A DNA stretch of 64,000 nucleotides, taken from positions 14,316,138 to 14,380,137 of the forward strand of contig CM068544.1 of NCBI GenBank assembly GCA_035048495.1, given 5' to 3'. The stretch's first letter is position 1, and each line of letters begins with the position of its first letter. The notes beneath the pieces are model-generated. The model ran no database searches and was not told the DNA's origin. It was given only the letters and a program-made list of their open reading frames with translations. Source of the DNA: Euptelea pleiosperma (Eukaryota; Streptophyta; Magnoliopsida; Ranunculales; Eupteleaceae). Positions 33,401-43,776 of this stretch are shown piece by piece. Position numbers and translations under genes: made by a program.

Positions 33401-34786
33401 AGCAGATGGAGTTGAAGTAGGTGTCACAGAAGACACGGATTGAAGAGGTTTGACATCAGTAGTAAAAGGAAGGATGGGTTCTCTAGCCATGGTTATCAGA
33501 GGCTCGAACTCGATGAGTGGAGCGGGGATCTCTAGCAGTGGAGTAGTCTCCAAAAGATCATTGAGATCAGAAATAGCTGACTCCGTTGCAAAGTCAGCCC
33601 CAAAGTGTGCTAGACACTGTTTAAGAATATCTTCGGTGGAGTCCGGGATTAGACTCTCAACGGCACACATTTCATCTGCCACATCGCGATCGGCATCCTG
33701 TTGCATTAAACGAAAGATATTGACCTCAGCTTTGAGATTTCCGAAAGCAATGGACATGTTTCCGTCCCTGCATCCGATGTGTGCATTCGCAGTGGCAAGG
33801 AATGGATGGCCTAAGATGACCGGAATGTGGTTATCCTGACACGGCTCAGTGTCGAGAATGATAAAGTCCACAGGATAATAAAAGTCAGCGACTTTTACTA
33901 GGATATCTTCAATGATTCCTCTTGGAATCTTGATGGACTGATCAGCCAATTTCAGGGTGACATTGGTAGGCTTCATATCTTTCAGTCCTAACTGCTGATA
34001 TACCGAGAATGGTATGAGGTTAACGCTAGCCCCTAAATCTAGCAAGGCAGTGCAGCTAAAGTTGTCTCCAATTTCGCATTGGACAGTTGGGCTACCTGGA
34101 TCCTTGTGTTTGATCACACTGTTGCGTTGAATGAACGCGGTAGCTTTTTCGGCCAAGAAGGCAGCTTTGGGTACATGTGTACGTCGCTTAACTGTGCACA
34201 AGTCCTTGAGGAATTTGGCATAGGAAGGGATTTGCTTGATAGCAGAAAGGAATGGGATATTGATCTGGACGTCTTTAAAGACATCTAAGATCTCTGAGAA
34301 TTGCTGGTCCCGCTTATCTTGGACAAGTCTGTCCGGGAAGGGAGGCTTTACTCGACAAATGGATTTGTCTTTAGCCTTAGATTTCTGCACAGGGATATCT
34401 GATGTTGGTGCAGAGGTAGAAGAAGCAGAGGTAGAATTGGTACTAGTTTCCTCTGTACGAGTGATGGGTGCTGGAGATGGCACCGGTGGTGGTTGGACTC
34501 CCATGTCCACAGTTTTTCCAGATCGTAGGGTGGTTATAGCTTGCACCTCCCCTTGATAATTCTCATTCTGGCTTTGAGATTGGGAACCGATCTCATATAC
34601 TGCTCCTTTGGCATTTCCTTTTGGGTTAGCGATGGGTTGGCTAGGGAAGATGCCTTTAGCTTTCTCAGCTTCCAGGTTGCCTAAGCGTTGCTCTAGACGA
34701 AGCATGGATTGCTGTTGCTGTTGCTCTAGGCATTGTATAGATTGAGTAATGAGTTGAGCTAGAAGGTTCTCAATACCGGGTTTGGG
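30488..34786 (-). pseudogene. pol: protease-RT-RNase H-integrase polyprotein (pol) of D, near-intact
   Basis: Enzymes for reverse transcription and integration. On minus: a Gln-rich linker and LEQRLGNLEAEKAKGIFPSQP, aspartic protease with DLGAS (about 34026-34040), and RT with [19 protein letters not shown] and FMDD (about 32647-32660). RNase H follows with CDASDYALG (about 32200), [19 protein letters not shown] and ADHLSRL. Integrase has an HHCC zinc finger (about 31460-31600) and D, D, E at about 31380, 31203 and 31095 with exactly 35 residues between the last two. It ends at 30488 after a PxxxVNGQRLK C-terminus; no chromodomain. Stops at 33245-33247 (Trp to TAG) and 32837-32839 (Tyr to TAA before SGYNQ) make it a pseudogene. 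Confidence 0.9.
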
Positions 34787-36108
34787 GGCCAACTGTGGGG
34801 GGCAGCTAATGGGAGCTGAGGCACCAATTCGCGACTCGAGCTCATCGGGGCATTATAGTTATAGGCGGGAGAATTAGTTGGGACGATCTGTTGGTTCTGA
34901 AAGTTCTGGGGAACTCTTTGCTGATTCTGAAATGTGCTCTGTTGTCCAGAGTATTGACCCTGTTGGAACTGCTAGTTTTGAGTAGATGGGTACTGATTCT
35001 GCTGGTATTGTCCCTGATTGAATTGCCTATTGGGTTGATTGAACCCAGGAGGATACGTACTCGGAGGCTGACGTGGAGGTTGAGCTTGTGGTTGAGTAGA
35101 CTGAGGCCTCCAAGAGAAGTTAGGGTGATTTCTCGTGTCAGGATGATAGGATTGACTATACGAGTTCTGAGTGGGTGGTTTGTATGTGCTGAAAGCACAA
35201 ACTTCTTCCTGAAGTGGATTAGACCATCCTTCATTCAAAGGACAATGGTCAGTAGTATGGGAGGGTTGCAGACAAAGGGTGCAGGATTCCAGAGGGCTCT
35301 CATGTCCTACATGCATGACTGGGGTAGAATGTTGAGTAGGCTTTTGTACAGACACAGCCAGTGCCGAGACTGACTTGCTCAACTCTTGAATGACAGATCG
35401 AAGCTCAGTATCAGCTGTAGCATCATGTCCCTTGGTTGTCCTTTGGACCGAAGTGGTTCGACTGAACTCTGAGTCAGTCGTCCAATGTTGAGAGTTTTCT
35501 CCTAACTCTCCCAAGAATTTGTATGCATCGGTCGGAGTTTGGTGCAGAAATTTTCCTTGGCATACTGACTCTACCATGGTCCGGGACTCATCAGTAAGTC
35601 CCTTATAGAAGACGTGGACAAGATTGCCCTTGTCGATGCTATGGTGGGGACACTTAGTCAGGTAGTCTTGGAATCTATCCCATGCTTCAAAAAATTTCTC
35701 ATCGGACTTTTGTCGAAAGTCCTGGATGAGTTGCTTCATTTGGTTGGTCCGAGTCATGGGGTAGAATTTAGACATGAATTTGCCCACCAACTCTTTCCAA
35801 CTGCTGATTGAATCAGCGGGTAAGGAGTAGAGCCAATCTGAGGCTCGGTCTTTGAGTGAGAATGGGAAAACTCGCAGACGCACATTGTCATCATCGAGGT
35901 TCTGATTCTTGAAAAGTAGGATGACATGTTGGAATTCCCTAATATGGGAATATGGGTCTTCTCTTGGGAGACCACGAAAGGTAGGCAGCATTTGGATCGT
36001 CTGTGGTCTGATCTCAAACTGTACCGCCGTAGTAGGTGGGAGAATAATGCAAGTGGGCGGATTCGTAGAGATAGGGGCGAACATCTCGATAAGAGGTCGT
36101 TCGACTGC
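34759..36108 (-). pseudogene. gag: gag of D, truncated at the N-terminus by insertion
   Basis: Open from 36084 to 34972 (370 codons). Capsid-type domain (DRASDWLYSLPADS, FYPMTRTNQMKQL, CPHHSIDKGNLVHVFYKGL), zinc knuckle CTLCLQPSHTTDHC, then a Gln/Pro/Tyr-rich tail. A CAG to TAG change at 34972-34974 interrupts the tail. Past it, the frame meets CCCAAAC (34780-34786) and stops at 34759-34761; pol is in the -1 frame. The first about 60 residues are separated by E's LTR at 36109. Confidence 0.88.
34780..34786 (-). other. CCCAAAC heptamer at the gag/pol frame change of D
   Basis: In the gag frame it reads C CCA AAC, the phase needed for -1 slippage, and a -1 shift enters the pol frame. Relatives B, C and G are in frame here, so the offset probably comes from a one-base deletion. 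Confidence 0.35.
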
Positions 36109-37983
36109 TGAAAGTTGGGTTTTTCCGCGTCGTTGGTGACGGAAACCCTAACTTCAACACATTTTTAATTAATCCGAAACTTTTAACCTGTAGAATGAGC
36201 AATTTTGCACAGTGGCTTGTGTCGGATGTCGATCCGCACTCGGAATTAGTCGGATTAGCGCGAATAAGAACAAAACTTCCGGAATATCACAAGAAATAAT
36301 AGATAAAAACAAACTTCATCATTCAGTGATCAAAATGTCTATTACAATGCTTGAATCGAAAATAAAATAAAATAAGATAAACTAAAAAGTAATTTTAAGG
36401 AAGAAAATTCTAGAGAGAGTTTAGAGAGAGAAAATGAAGTGGAGAGAGAAAGTTAGAGAGAGAAAAATTTTTTTTAGAGAGAGAAAGAAGAGAAACTAAG
36501 GAGATCTAGAGAGAGAGAGAAAATGAGAGATATTATTTTTTTTTTATTTTTTTTTTTTCTCTTACCTCGGATCTTACCTTTTTGCTATGAGATAATAACC
36601 GGAGATGGAGGTGCTACAATGGTGGTGCGTGGAGAAGGAGGAAGCATGGGTGATGGCTCAGTGTGGTTCTATGGGTGGTGCGATAGTGACGAGGTGGTGA
36701 TGGGTAGTGAAGTAGCAGCCAAGGGGATGCACAGCTGGCAGGTGGCTGCACTCGTTGAGGGTAGCGAAGGAGATGGCGGGTAGGAAGGGGACACACAGCA
36801 AGGAAGCGTTGAGAAGAGGTAGTGGTGGTGCAACTTTGTGGGGGCGAGATGCACTTTCAGAGGTGAAACCAGCTGGTGAAAAGGGAGGATATTGCTATTT
36901 GTTACAAGTTGTAATTACCGGAGTTGTAGGCCGCCATGATGGAGGCGTGAAGCAAGAGTGCAGCAAAGAAGAGTAGTCACGTCTAGAGCACGAGCATGGA
37001 GAGGAGGCGCTGCGTGCAGATGTTTTTTTTTTTTTTTTTTGGCTGCAAGAGGGCAGCAAGGTGGAAGACTGCAGGATGCCGGCTGAAGAGCTGGAGACGT
37101 TGGCTGTGGCGTTCAAGATAGCGAGATGGAATGGGGGGGAACGGCCAACGTTGAAAACAGCAAGAAGAGAGAGACGTTGATCTTTTCTCCTCTTTTTCTA
37201 AGAAGAGAATAAGTGATGATAGGTATGGTGGAGGTCTTGGGAGAGATGGCAAGGAGAGGAAAGGTTGAAGTGGTGGTGCTGGTCACCGGTTTTAATGGAG
37301 ATTGCCGGAGTTCTGCAACTCCGGGGAACTCTCTCCCTTTTTTTTTTTTTTTTTTCTTTTTTTGTTTGAAAAAAAACTCAAAGCCGATAACGGCCTGAGT
37401 TGAAGGCAATATGAGGGAGAATAAGAAGGAAGGATGGGGAGAGGAAGGAGTAGGAAGCGGCAGCAGCGTTCTGCCCGTGTGCAGAGGTGGCCGGAGTTGC
37501 AGCCTGCAACTCCGGTGGGTGAAAAAGAAGATCTAAAAGAAAAAGAAGAAGAAGAAGAAGAAGATCTAAAAGAAGAAGAAGAAGGGGAAGAGTTTACCTG
37601 ATTTCCCCAATGAAGGAGCGTGGATTATAGGTTGGGGCGTGGGGATGCGAAGACGCACCAGTCCAGCACGGTGCCATCTCGTTGCTCTCGAAGAGGAGCT
37701 ACCGGTGATGAAGAATGGACCTGCCGAAGTTGTAGGTTCAGCCACGTTACCTATAGTGAAGACAATGCAGGCAAAGCCTGCTGTTATGGCCAGCAAGATG
37801 AGGCGGGATGCGAAGTAAAGTGCTGCGAGTTTGTGGGAGAAGAAGAAGAAGAGGAAGAAGAAAGAGGATAGAGAAAGGGGAGGGGAAACGGCCAAGAGAG
37901 GGGGAAAAGGGGCAAGAGAGTTTTTGGGAGAGAATCGAAGAGATTGGAGGGGGATTAGGGTTCGAACGAACCCCTCTCCTTCT

Positions 37984-38021
37984 CCTTTTAAAGCTCCCTA
38001 TTTCCATTAATGGAAATAGGG
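37984..38021 (-). promoter_or_regulatory. TATA-like box and 26-bp palindrome in U3 of E
   Basis: Perfect palindrome at 37996-38021 (arm CCCTATTTCCATT), same spacing to a TTTAAAA box as in the solo LTR at 19022-19058. Confidence 0.55.
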
Positions 38022-38315
38022 TATTTTTGAAATAAAAATATTTTTTTTTTTTAAGTAAAAATCTACTTTTCTATGGGGAATCTCCCCAATTAGTGGACCC
38101 CCCATTTTTTGAAATTTAATTAAAATTCTTTGGAAATTCACGGGGTCCACTAACTTGTCGGACAGCGGGTCGATGATGATGGGCTCGGCTACTGGCCCAC
38201 ATGGATTTGTGATGTCCATTGTCTCACAAGATGATGTGACAGACGGTCTGATGGCGATCGGATGGATGGTGACTTGATTGGGACTCAGATTGGTAGATCG
38301 ACGGATCTAGAGAGA

Positions 38316-38346
38316 TCCAACGGTCCGATTGAAGATCCAACGGTTA
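38316..38346 (-). promoter_or_regulatory. two 20-bp MSA-like repeats in U3 of E
   Basis: TCCAACGGTCC and TCCAACGGTTA; the second fits YCYAACGGYYA. Confidence 0.45.
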
Positions 38347-39006
38347 GAAAGCTAAGGGAGATGAGATAGAGTCGATGGGCAGGAGTTCTGGGGTTAGGTC
38401 AGTAGATTCGAGGACCAAGAGATGAAGAGAGAGAGAGAATAAGGAGAGATGAGAGAGAAAGTATCAGAAAATAGAGAGAAAAGCATTGGCGGAGGGTTTG
38501 GAACCCTGGTCTTCACTGTGACCATCCTCACGCTTCTCCAGTAGAGTCGACTATCATTCTTTGCTGACTCATGTGGCTTTAAACGCTTTGGTCCGTCTCT
38601 TGGTCATTGGCTCTCCTACTCTCTTCGTTCTTTCGGCCGGCTTTTTGGTCCTCTTATTCAGCCCATATTTGGCCCATATCTTCTAGTCATGGCATGTGGG
38701 CTCTTTAAGCTTTGATAATGGGCTTTCATAATCGATTTGGGCCCACAAGTCTTGAGAATCGTCCCATCGGGGTTTCCTGCGACAGAAGAAGCGCATAATG
38801 AGACTCTATCAGAATGACTACATGTCTAGACTTCCGAAAATGTGTTTAATGCATGCAAATATACCATTTCGTCCAGAAAAGTGTGTTCTACGTAACAAAA
38901 GAGACTCTTACATAGAAAAGTAGATAAATAGAGTATTTTAACGTGGGAGAATGCAATAACGCTAAAAGGATAATTGCTTAAAATAAGCACTTTTGAGCGA
39001 ATATCA

Positions 39007-39576
39007 CAACCCCCAACCAGCATGTTGCCAATCCTTGGCAATTAGTGCGAAATAAATGAGCTTAAAAGGGCTCTGCACATGCTGCACACTTTTTCATATT
39101 AGCTCAGGGATAACCCCGTTCGTCAAATCATTGAATGGATGCAAAAAGAGTTATATGTTAGCGAAGAGTTGGAAAGTTTTGGCAAGACTACAGATTGATA
39201 ATCATGACCCAGAATAGTCAGACTCTGCGTGTGTGTGTGCTCAACGTTCTCATCATCCGACAGTAAAGATTTCCAGATCACCTCTAAGTTTTTATGCCTT
39301 GACCTCAAATCTCACATGTTCAGCACTCAGAATAGAATCACACAAGAAGGGTTTTCTTCTTTTCTCTCAATTTATATGTGAGGAGATGTGTTGAATATAA
39401 AGAGGCAAAAGATCTCACATATGTTTTATTTGAAGGAAGGACATCTTTAACAGAAGAAGATCTCATGATTGGAATACCACTTCACTCGGGAACGTCAGAT
39501 CAAACTCTATAGCTTCTCTTTCTCCAATCTCCACATTTTATGATCGTACTATCCTAGAATCAAGTAGGACTTTCCT
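39007..39576 (-). other. PPT and partial 3' region of element E
   Basis: Colinear with C (14026 on) and D (27937 on), including the GT repeat near 39228. It stops abruptly after CAAGTAGGACTTTCCT, where the relatives continue GGGTTGTAATGAGG. Confidence 0.75.
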
Positions 39577-41521
39577 CATCATCGACCCACTGTTCGACCA
39601 TTTAGTGGACCCCGTGAATTTTAAAATAATTTCAATTAAATTTTAAAAAATGGGGGGTCCACTAAATGGAGAAATTCCTCAAAGAAAAGTAAGGTTTTAC
39701 TTAAAAAAAAAAAAATAATAATATTTTTTTATTTCCGAAAATTTCTAATTTCCATTAATGGAAATTAGGAGCTTATATAAAGGGGGAAGGAGGGGGACGA
39801 ACCCTAATTTTAAAACCCCTTTTCTCCTCTCCTTCCCCCCACATCATTCCTCCTCTTCCCCTCCCCCTTCTCTTCTTCTTCTCCTCCGGCGTGCCATCGC
39901 CGGTAAGGAGGTGGTGCGCCCTCTTCTTCTTCTTCCTTGCTTCTTCTTCTTGTTCTTCTATGTAGGTCCTCCCTGATCCTCAAGACTGGAACTTTGGGCG
40001 TCTCCTCTTCCACCCTCAAGTGCAGCACGTTGCAGCACCTTCCTCTAGCAGAATCAGCCGTTCGGTGGCCCCTCACGTTCCACTTGCAATTGCTGGCCGG
40101 ACCTGCAACTCCGGCCAGCTCTTCTCCTCCTCACCATCATCTAGATCGACGTCTCCAGCAGCTAAGAGGTCTCCTTCTCCTTTCTTCTTCTTCTTATTCT
40201 TCTTCCTCTTCTCTTCGTCTTCTCCTTATCCTTCTTATTTCTTTTCTGACCTACCGGAGTTGCAAACCTGCAACTCCAGCCAGTCCTTCCAAGTGGGCTC
40301 CCCAGCCTGCTAAGATCTCTAACCTCTCCCATTCTCTCTCCTCTTCTCCATCTCTCCTCTCCTCTAGCCGTCATCTCCCTTCACGCCCCTCTCATAAAAA
40401 ATAAAAAAAAAGATTGCCGGAGTTGCAACCTGCAACTCCGGCGAGCTCCATTAATGCCAGCAAGCTATCTACCCTCTCCCCGTTTCTTCTTGGAACGCCC
40501 CTTGCAACCCAAAGGAGGAGCTGCCAGGTTCGCCTGAACCTCCACCATCTTTCAATCAGCACCGTTTTTGCTGCTGGTGCAACTCTCCAAGCCGTTACAG
40601 CCTCTCCATTCTCCACTACCGCCCAGCCTCAACCACCATTCCTAAGCCGTCCTCCTGCTGGCAGCCGCCCCTCATCTCTTAGCATCCTTCTCAACCCTAG
40701 GAGCCGCACTCTCCAAAAACACCCATCCAAGCCATCCATCAACTCTCTCCATCTCCATCTCCATCTCCATTCATCTTCTTCACCGGCTTCCTCTCCATTT
40801 ACCGTTGGAGTTGCAGGCCGTCTTCCCATCACTCCACCGGCCAGATTGCTTCACCCCTTCCCCGTTCATATTGGTGCTGCCTCCTCTATTGCATATCGGT
40901 GTTGCACATCTTCTCATAACTGATGCTACAAGTCACTGGTTGCTCTCTCAAACACCATGTTCTTCTAGAAGCAACCCTCAAGCACCATAACCATCTGCTG
41001 CACTCAGCTTGCACCTCAAAAAAATCGACCCATTTACTTCATGGTTGGGTAAGTTCCTAGTTGATAACTTTCTCTCTCCTCGTTTGTTTTCTTCTTTCTC
41101 TTTCTACCTCTTATCTTCTTTCTCTACACTTCTCTCTCTATTTAATGCTTTTTAGATAACTTTATTCAATAGTTTTTTTTATTATTATTCAAAGCATTGT
41201 AATCTGATATTTGAAGTTGATAAATGCAGTTTATTGCTGAGTAATTATTTTATCATTTTCTGATATGGTTATAGTCTTTCTCACTCTAAAATCAAGCATG
41301 TTTTGAACTCACATATCCACCACTCTCACCCCTCCATTTTGCTCACAAGAATCCGTCATTTTATGTTTCGAATTGCTCAAACTAACCCCGAGTGCGGATC
41401 GACATCCGACATGAATCCCTATACAATATCTCCATATTTTGCTGGATAAGCGGATAAAAATTACAAATCTTGTTGATTCTAGGGTTTCTGTAACCAACGA
41501 CGCGGAAAAACCCTAGTTTCA
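39577..41521 (+). repeat. 5' LTR of element H, missing its front part
   Basis: It begins inside U3 (CATCATCGACCC, complement of the U3 block seen at about 19200 and 38170). Palindrome 39745-39768 and TATATAA (39774-39780) are present. GGAGTTGCA inverted repeats lie at about 40090, 40253 and 40414. Donor GTAAGT (41049-41054) is present, but the acceptor is GCTG instead of GCAG (about 41441). Ends CTAGTTTCA at 41521. Confidence 0.8.
39745..39780 (+). promoter_or_regulatory. 24-bp palindrome and TATATAA box (LTR core promoter of H)
   Basis: Palindrome arm CTAATTTCCATT (39745-39768), TATATAA at 39774-39780. Compared with E and the solo LTR, two positions changed in both arms, so the palindrome is kept. 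Confidence 0.6.
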
Positions 41522-41523
41522 AA

Positions 41524-41537
41524 TGGCGCCGTTGCCG
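41524..41537 (+). other. primer-binding site, exact tRNA-Asp complement (element H)
   Basis: TGGCGCCGTTGCCG, 14 of 14 to the complement of the plant tRNA-Asp 3' end, two bases after the LTR. Confidence 0.9.
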
Positions 41538-43287
41538 CTCGGGTGTATGGGAGTGCGAAAAAGGACGTAAAGACGGAATTGGAAAGTTACTGAAGTGAAA
41601 AGCTGCTCAATTTGGACAGCCCAGCCTTTTCGGGAAACTTTCTATTTTTTTGATTTTTAGTGATTTTTAGCAGTTTTTAAATTACTATTTTTAATGCCCC
41701 GGAAGGCCGAGTGCAATTTGTAATAATTTAGGAATTTTACTGCTTTCCATATAACTGCTAGATCTTGTTCTAGGATTTTTTAGAAACCCTAGATTAAGTG
41801 AAAAATACCAAGAAAATAAAAATAAAAATTCAAAAAAATTAGGGTTTTATATTTTGCAGATATTTAGAAATCACCAATCAAGGATTTGCGATTTTTGGAA
41901 AGATTTCAAAATCTTGAAACTCTGCTTAATTAGGGTTTCCCCTCTTAGAAGTTTCCTCTTTAGAAATCTTTCGAATTTGGAAAAGTTTGCAAAAGGAAAC
42001 ACCCCAAATCTAGCAGAATTTTAATTTTGGGAAATTTCTCAAAATTGTAAGGGATCTCGCAATCAAATCTTTCTTGGAAGATCTCCACAATTCGGAAAAC
42101 TTTCCAATCTAGGTATTTTCCAATCTGGGAATTCCTAAATTTTAACCCATCTCGAATTTGAAAACTAATTCAAACACTTGCCTAAATCCAGTGCTCGTTC
42201 AGTGAACCCTAAAAAGGCAAGGATCTTCCACATAGAATCCCAAATACCTTGACCGTGTGATCTAACTTTTCTGCAGGAACACGATACAGTGTGGGTAGGG
42301 AGCAAAAGCTCAAAGAGGTGGAGTCAGGCCCAAGCCCATTAGGATACCCCTCCCTAACCCACGGAGGCGACCCCGTGGCGTGGCCCACAGGAGGTAAGTC
42401 CCTATCCTCGCCTTGAGTGCGATACGGTGTTATTGGGTGAATCATTGCCGCTTGTCTATTTGCTTTCGCATCCATATTCTTCGACTTGCGTGGCGTGGCC
42501 ATTAATCAATCAACTCTAAGAGAGCAGACCCAGCTCCAAATTAAAACTGGTGGGATTTCATCACCCACCTCATCATTCCAACTGATTTGATCCTGAGGTT
42601 CATTTAATTAAAAAGAATCAAGAAGTAGAGCCAATTAGCCCGATGTTCGAGGAAAAATCCACACAAAACGAACCCGCTTAACATCCAATCAAAATAAGAC
42701 CACGACCGCGGGTCCCTATTGTCTAACACACCTATAAGTCCCTGCTACTCAAGTACACTGAGCTCGACGTGGCATCTTGGACTATTCGGCGGTTAGTTGC
42801 GTGTGGACTAGGAACACGCACCAACCCTAGCTTAACCTGAAGGAACACTCTTCTTATACACTTGACCAATCCGGTTAGTCTGGGACGTACTTAAGACAGC
42901 CATTGTGTCGCACGTCTGTCTAGGCTTCGGATTGTCTTGTTGTTAACTAGAGTTAGTACTAAAGGATTCGCTCTGAAGAGTGTAGCCTGGTGAGAACCTC
43001 TGAGTGCAAACAGTTAGTCCAGCGGTTAAAAGATAAACCAGTGGTCCGCCCACTGTCATAATCTACTCTCGCCCCAAAACTAACAAAGATAATTCCTAAA
43101 ATATATCCTGATTGCTTAGAATAGGATTATCTGTGCTTGGTGTGCATCATTAAGGATAGTGTTCCTCTCTGGCAACTTTTTGCCAAGTCTAGGGCTCGCT
43201 TTTTAAACGTATGTCGGTTTGGACATATCATATCCTTTGACTGATTCGATCTAAGAGTCAGTTTACTGCACCCTTCTATCGCTTCTG
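41538..43287 (+). other. 5' leader of element H
   Basis: Non-coding and colinear with A, C and F. The GTAAGT donor is present (about 42392) but the acceptor-like TTTTCYAG is changed to TTTCGCATCC, so the mini-intron may be lost. Small ORFs such as 42209-42502 are not conserved as proteins. Confidence 0.65.
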
Positions 43288-43776
43288 ATGGCAGATGAAC
43301 GGCCTCTATATGAGACCTACTACAATTTCTGTGAGAATCTAGGTACTAACTCTCAATAATGGTAGGACAATTCTGCGTATCATCATGATACTCCAGTCTC
43401 GCAGCCTTCTATGGGTATGACAATTACAGAGATCCGGAGTACAACTCTGTACTCCAAGAGCTTAAAAATTCAGTCTCTGCCCTTCGTGCCGCGGTCCAAC
43501 AACCCGTGCACAATTCCCAATCTATAAGATATTACCCTCCTATCCAGCAAGATGTTTGTACCTTTCCATCTCCAATGCAGACCTCCTATGACAATACTTA
43601 TTATCCGGACAATAGGAGTCACCATAACTTTGGTTGGGAACAGTCTACTATCCCGCAGCAACTGCCACAGGATAATTATTCTTCCGGGTTCCATCACCCC
43701 AATGGAGAGTATGACTGGCAATACTCGCAATCCCAGTACCCGTCATATCCACAGAATGACTATTCTGACTATTCTG
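43288..43776 (+). pseudogene. capsid-less gag-like ORF of element H, truncated
   Basis: Starts at ATG 43288 (MADERPLYETYYNFCEN), like C. Early stops and frame changes interrupt it. A later segment (43506 on) encodes DVCTFPSPMQTSYDNTYYPDN and a Tyr/Gln/Ser-rich tail to about 43776, where it is joined to LTR sequence. The apparent 224-codon ORF at 43506-44180 is a chimera of this tail and LTR. Confidence 0.6.

Larger units (their letters stand above)
24719..36108 (-). mobile_element. autonomous-type Athila element D (gag-pol), 5' end displaced
   Basis: Minus-oriented: 3' LTR 24719-27936, PPT and 3' region 27937-30487 (with a solo LTR inside), pol 30488-34786, gag from 34759 up to 36108, where E's LTR begins in the N-terminal gag sequence. 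It is inserted in the right LTR of C (left flank TCTAC, 24714-24718). It is disabled by stops at 32837, 33245 and 34972 and by a one-base gag/pol offset, but pol is otherwise well kept. Confidence 0.85.
36109..39006 (-). repeat. 3' LTR of element E (2898 bp)
   Basis: It starts TGAAAGTTGGGTTTTTCC and ends GAGCGAATATCA. Sense order: two AACGG 20-bp repeats (38316-38346), palindrome plus TTTAAAA box (37984-38021), GGAGTTGCA inverted repeats (about 37304 and 37492), a GAA/TTC trinucleotide tract (37528-37590), T runs (37022 and 37339), donor GTAAGA (36560-36565) and acceptor CTACAG (about 36188). Confidence 0.88.
36109..39576 (-). mobile_element. Athila-type element E: 3' LTR and part of the 3' region
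   Basis: LTR 36109-39006, then PPT and 3' region to 39576, where the sequence jumps into the interior of a plus-oriented LTR (H). Inserted in D's gag; the left flank ACTGC (36104-36108) is the expected duplication, its partner not being visible. No coding part remains in the window. Confidence 0.8.

Noticed and set aside
33450..34556. Plus-strand ORFs opposite D's pol (for example 33450-33839), and the equivalent antisense ORFs at F
   Set aside because: Antisense shadows of protease/RT coding sequence; their conservation follows pol.
39937..40923. Ser/Pro-rich ORFs in H's LTR, repeated at 43506-44633
   Set aside because: Present twice because the LTR is duplicated; the 43506 ORF is a gag-tail/LTR chimera.
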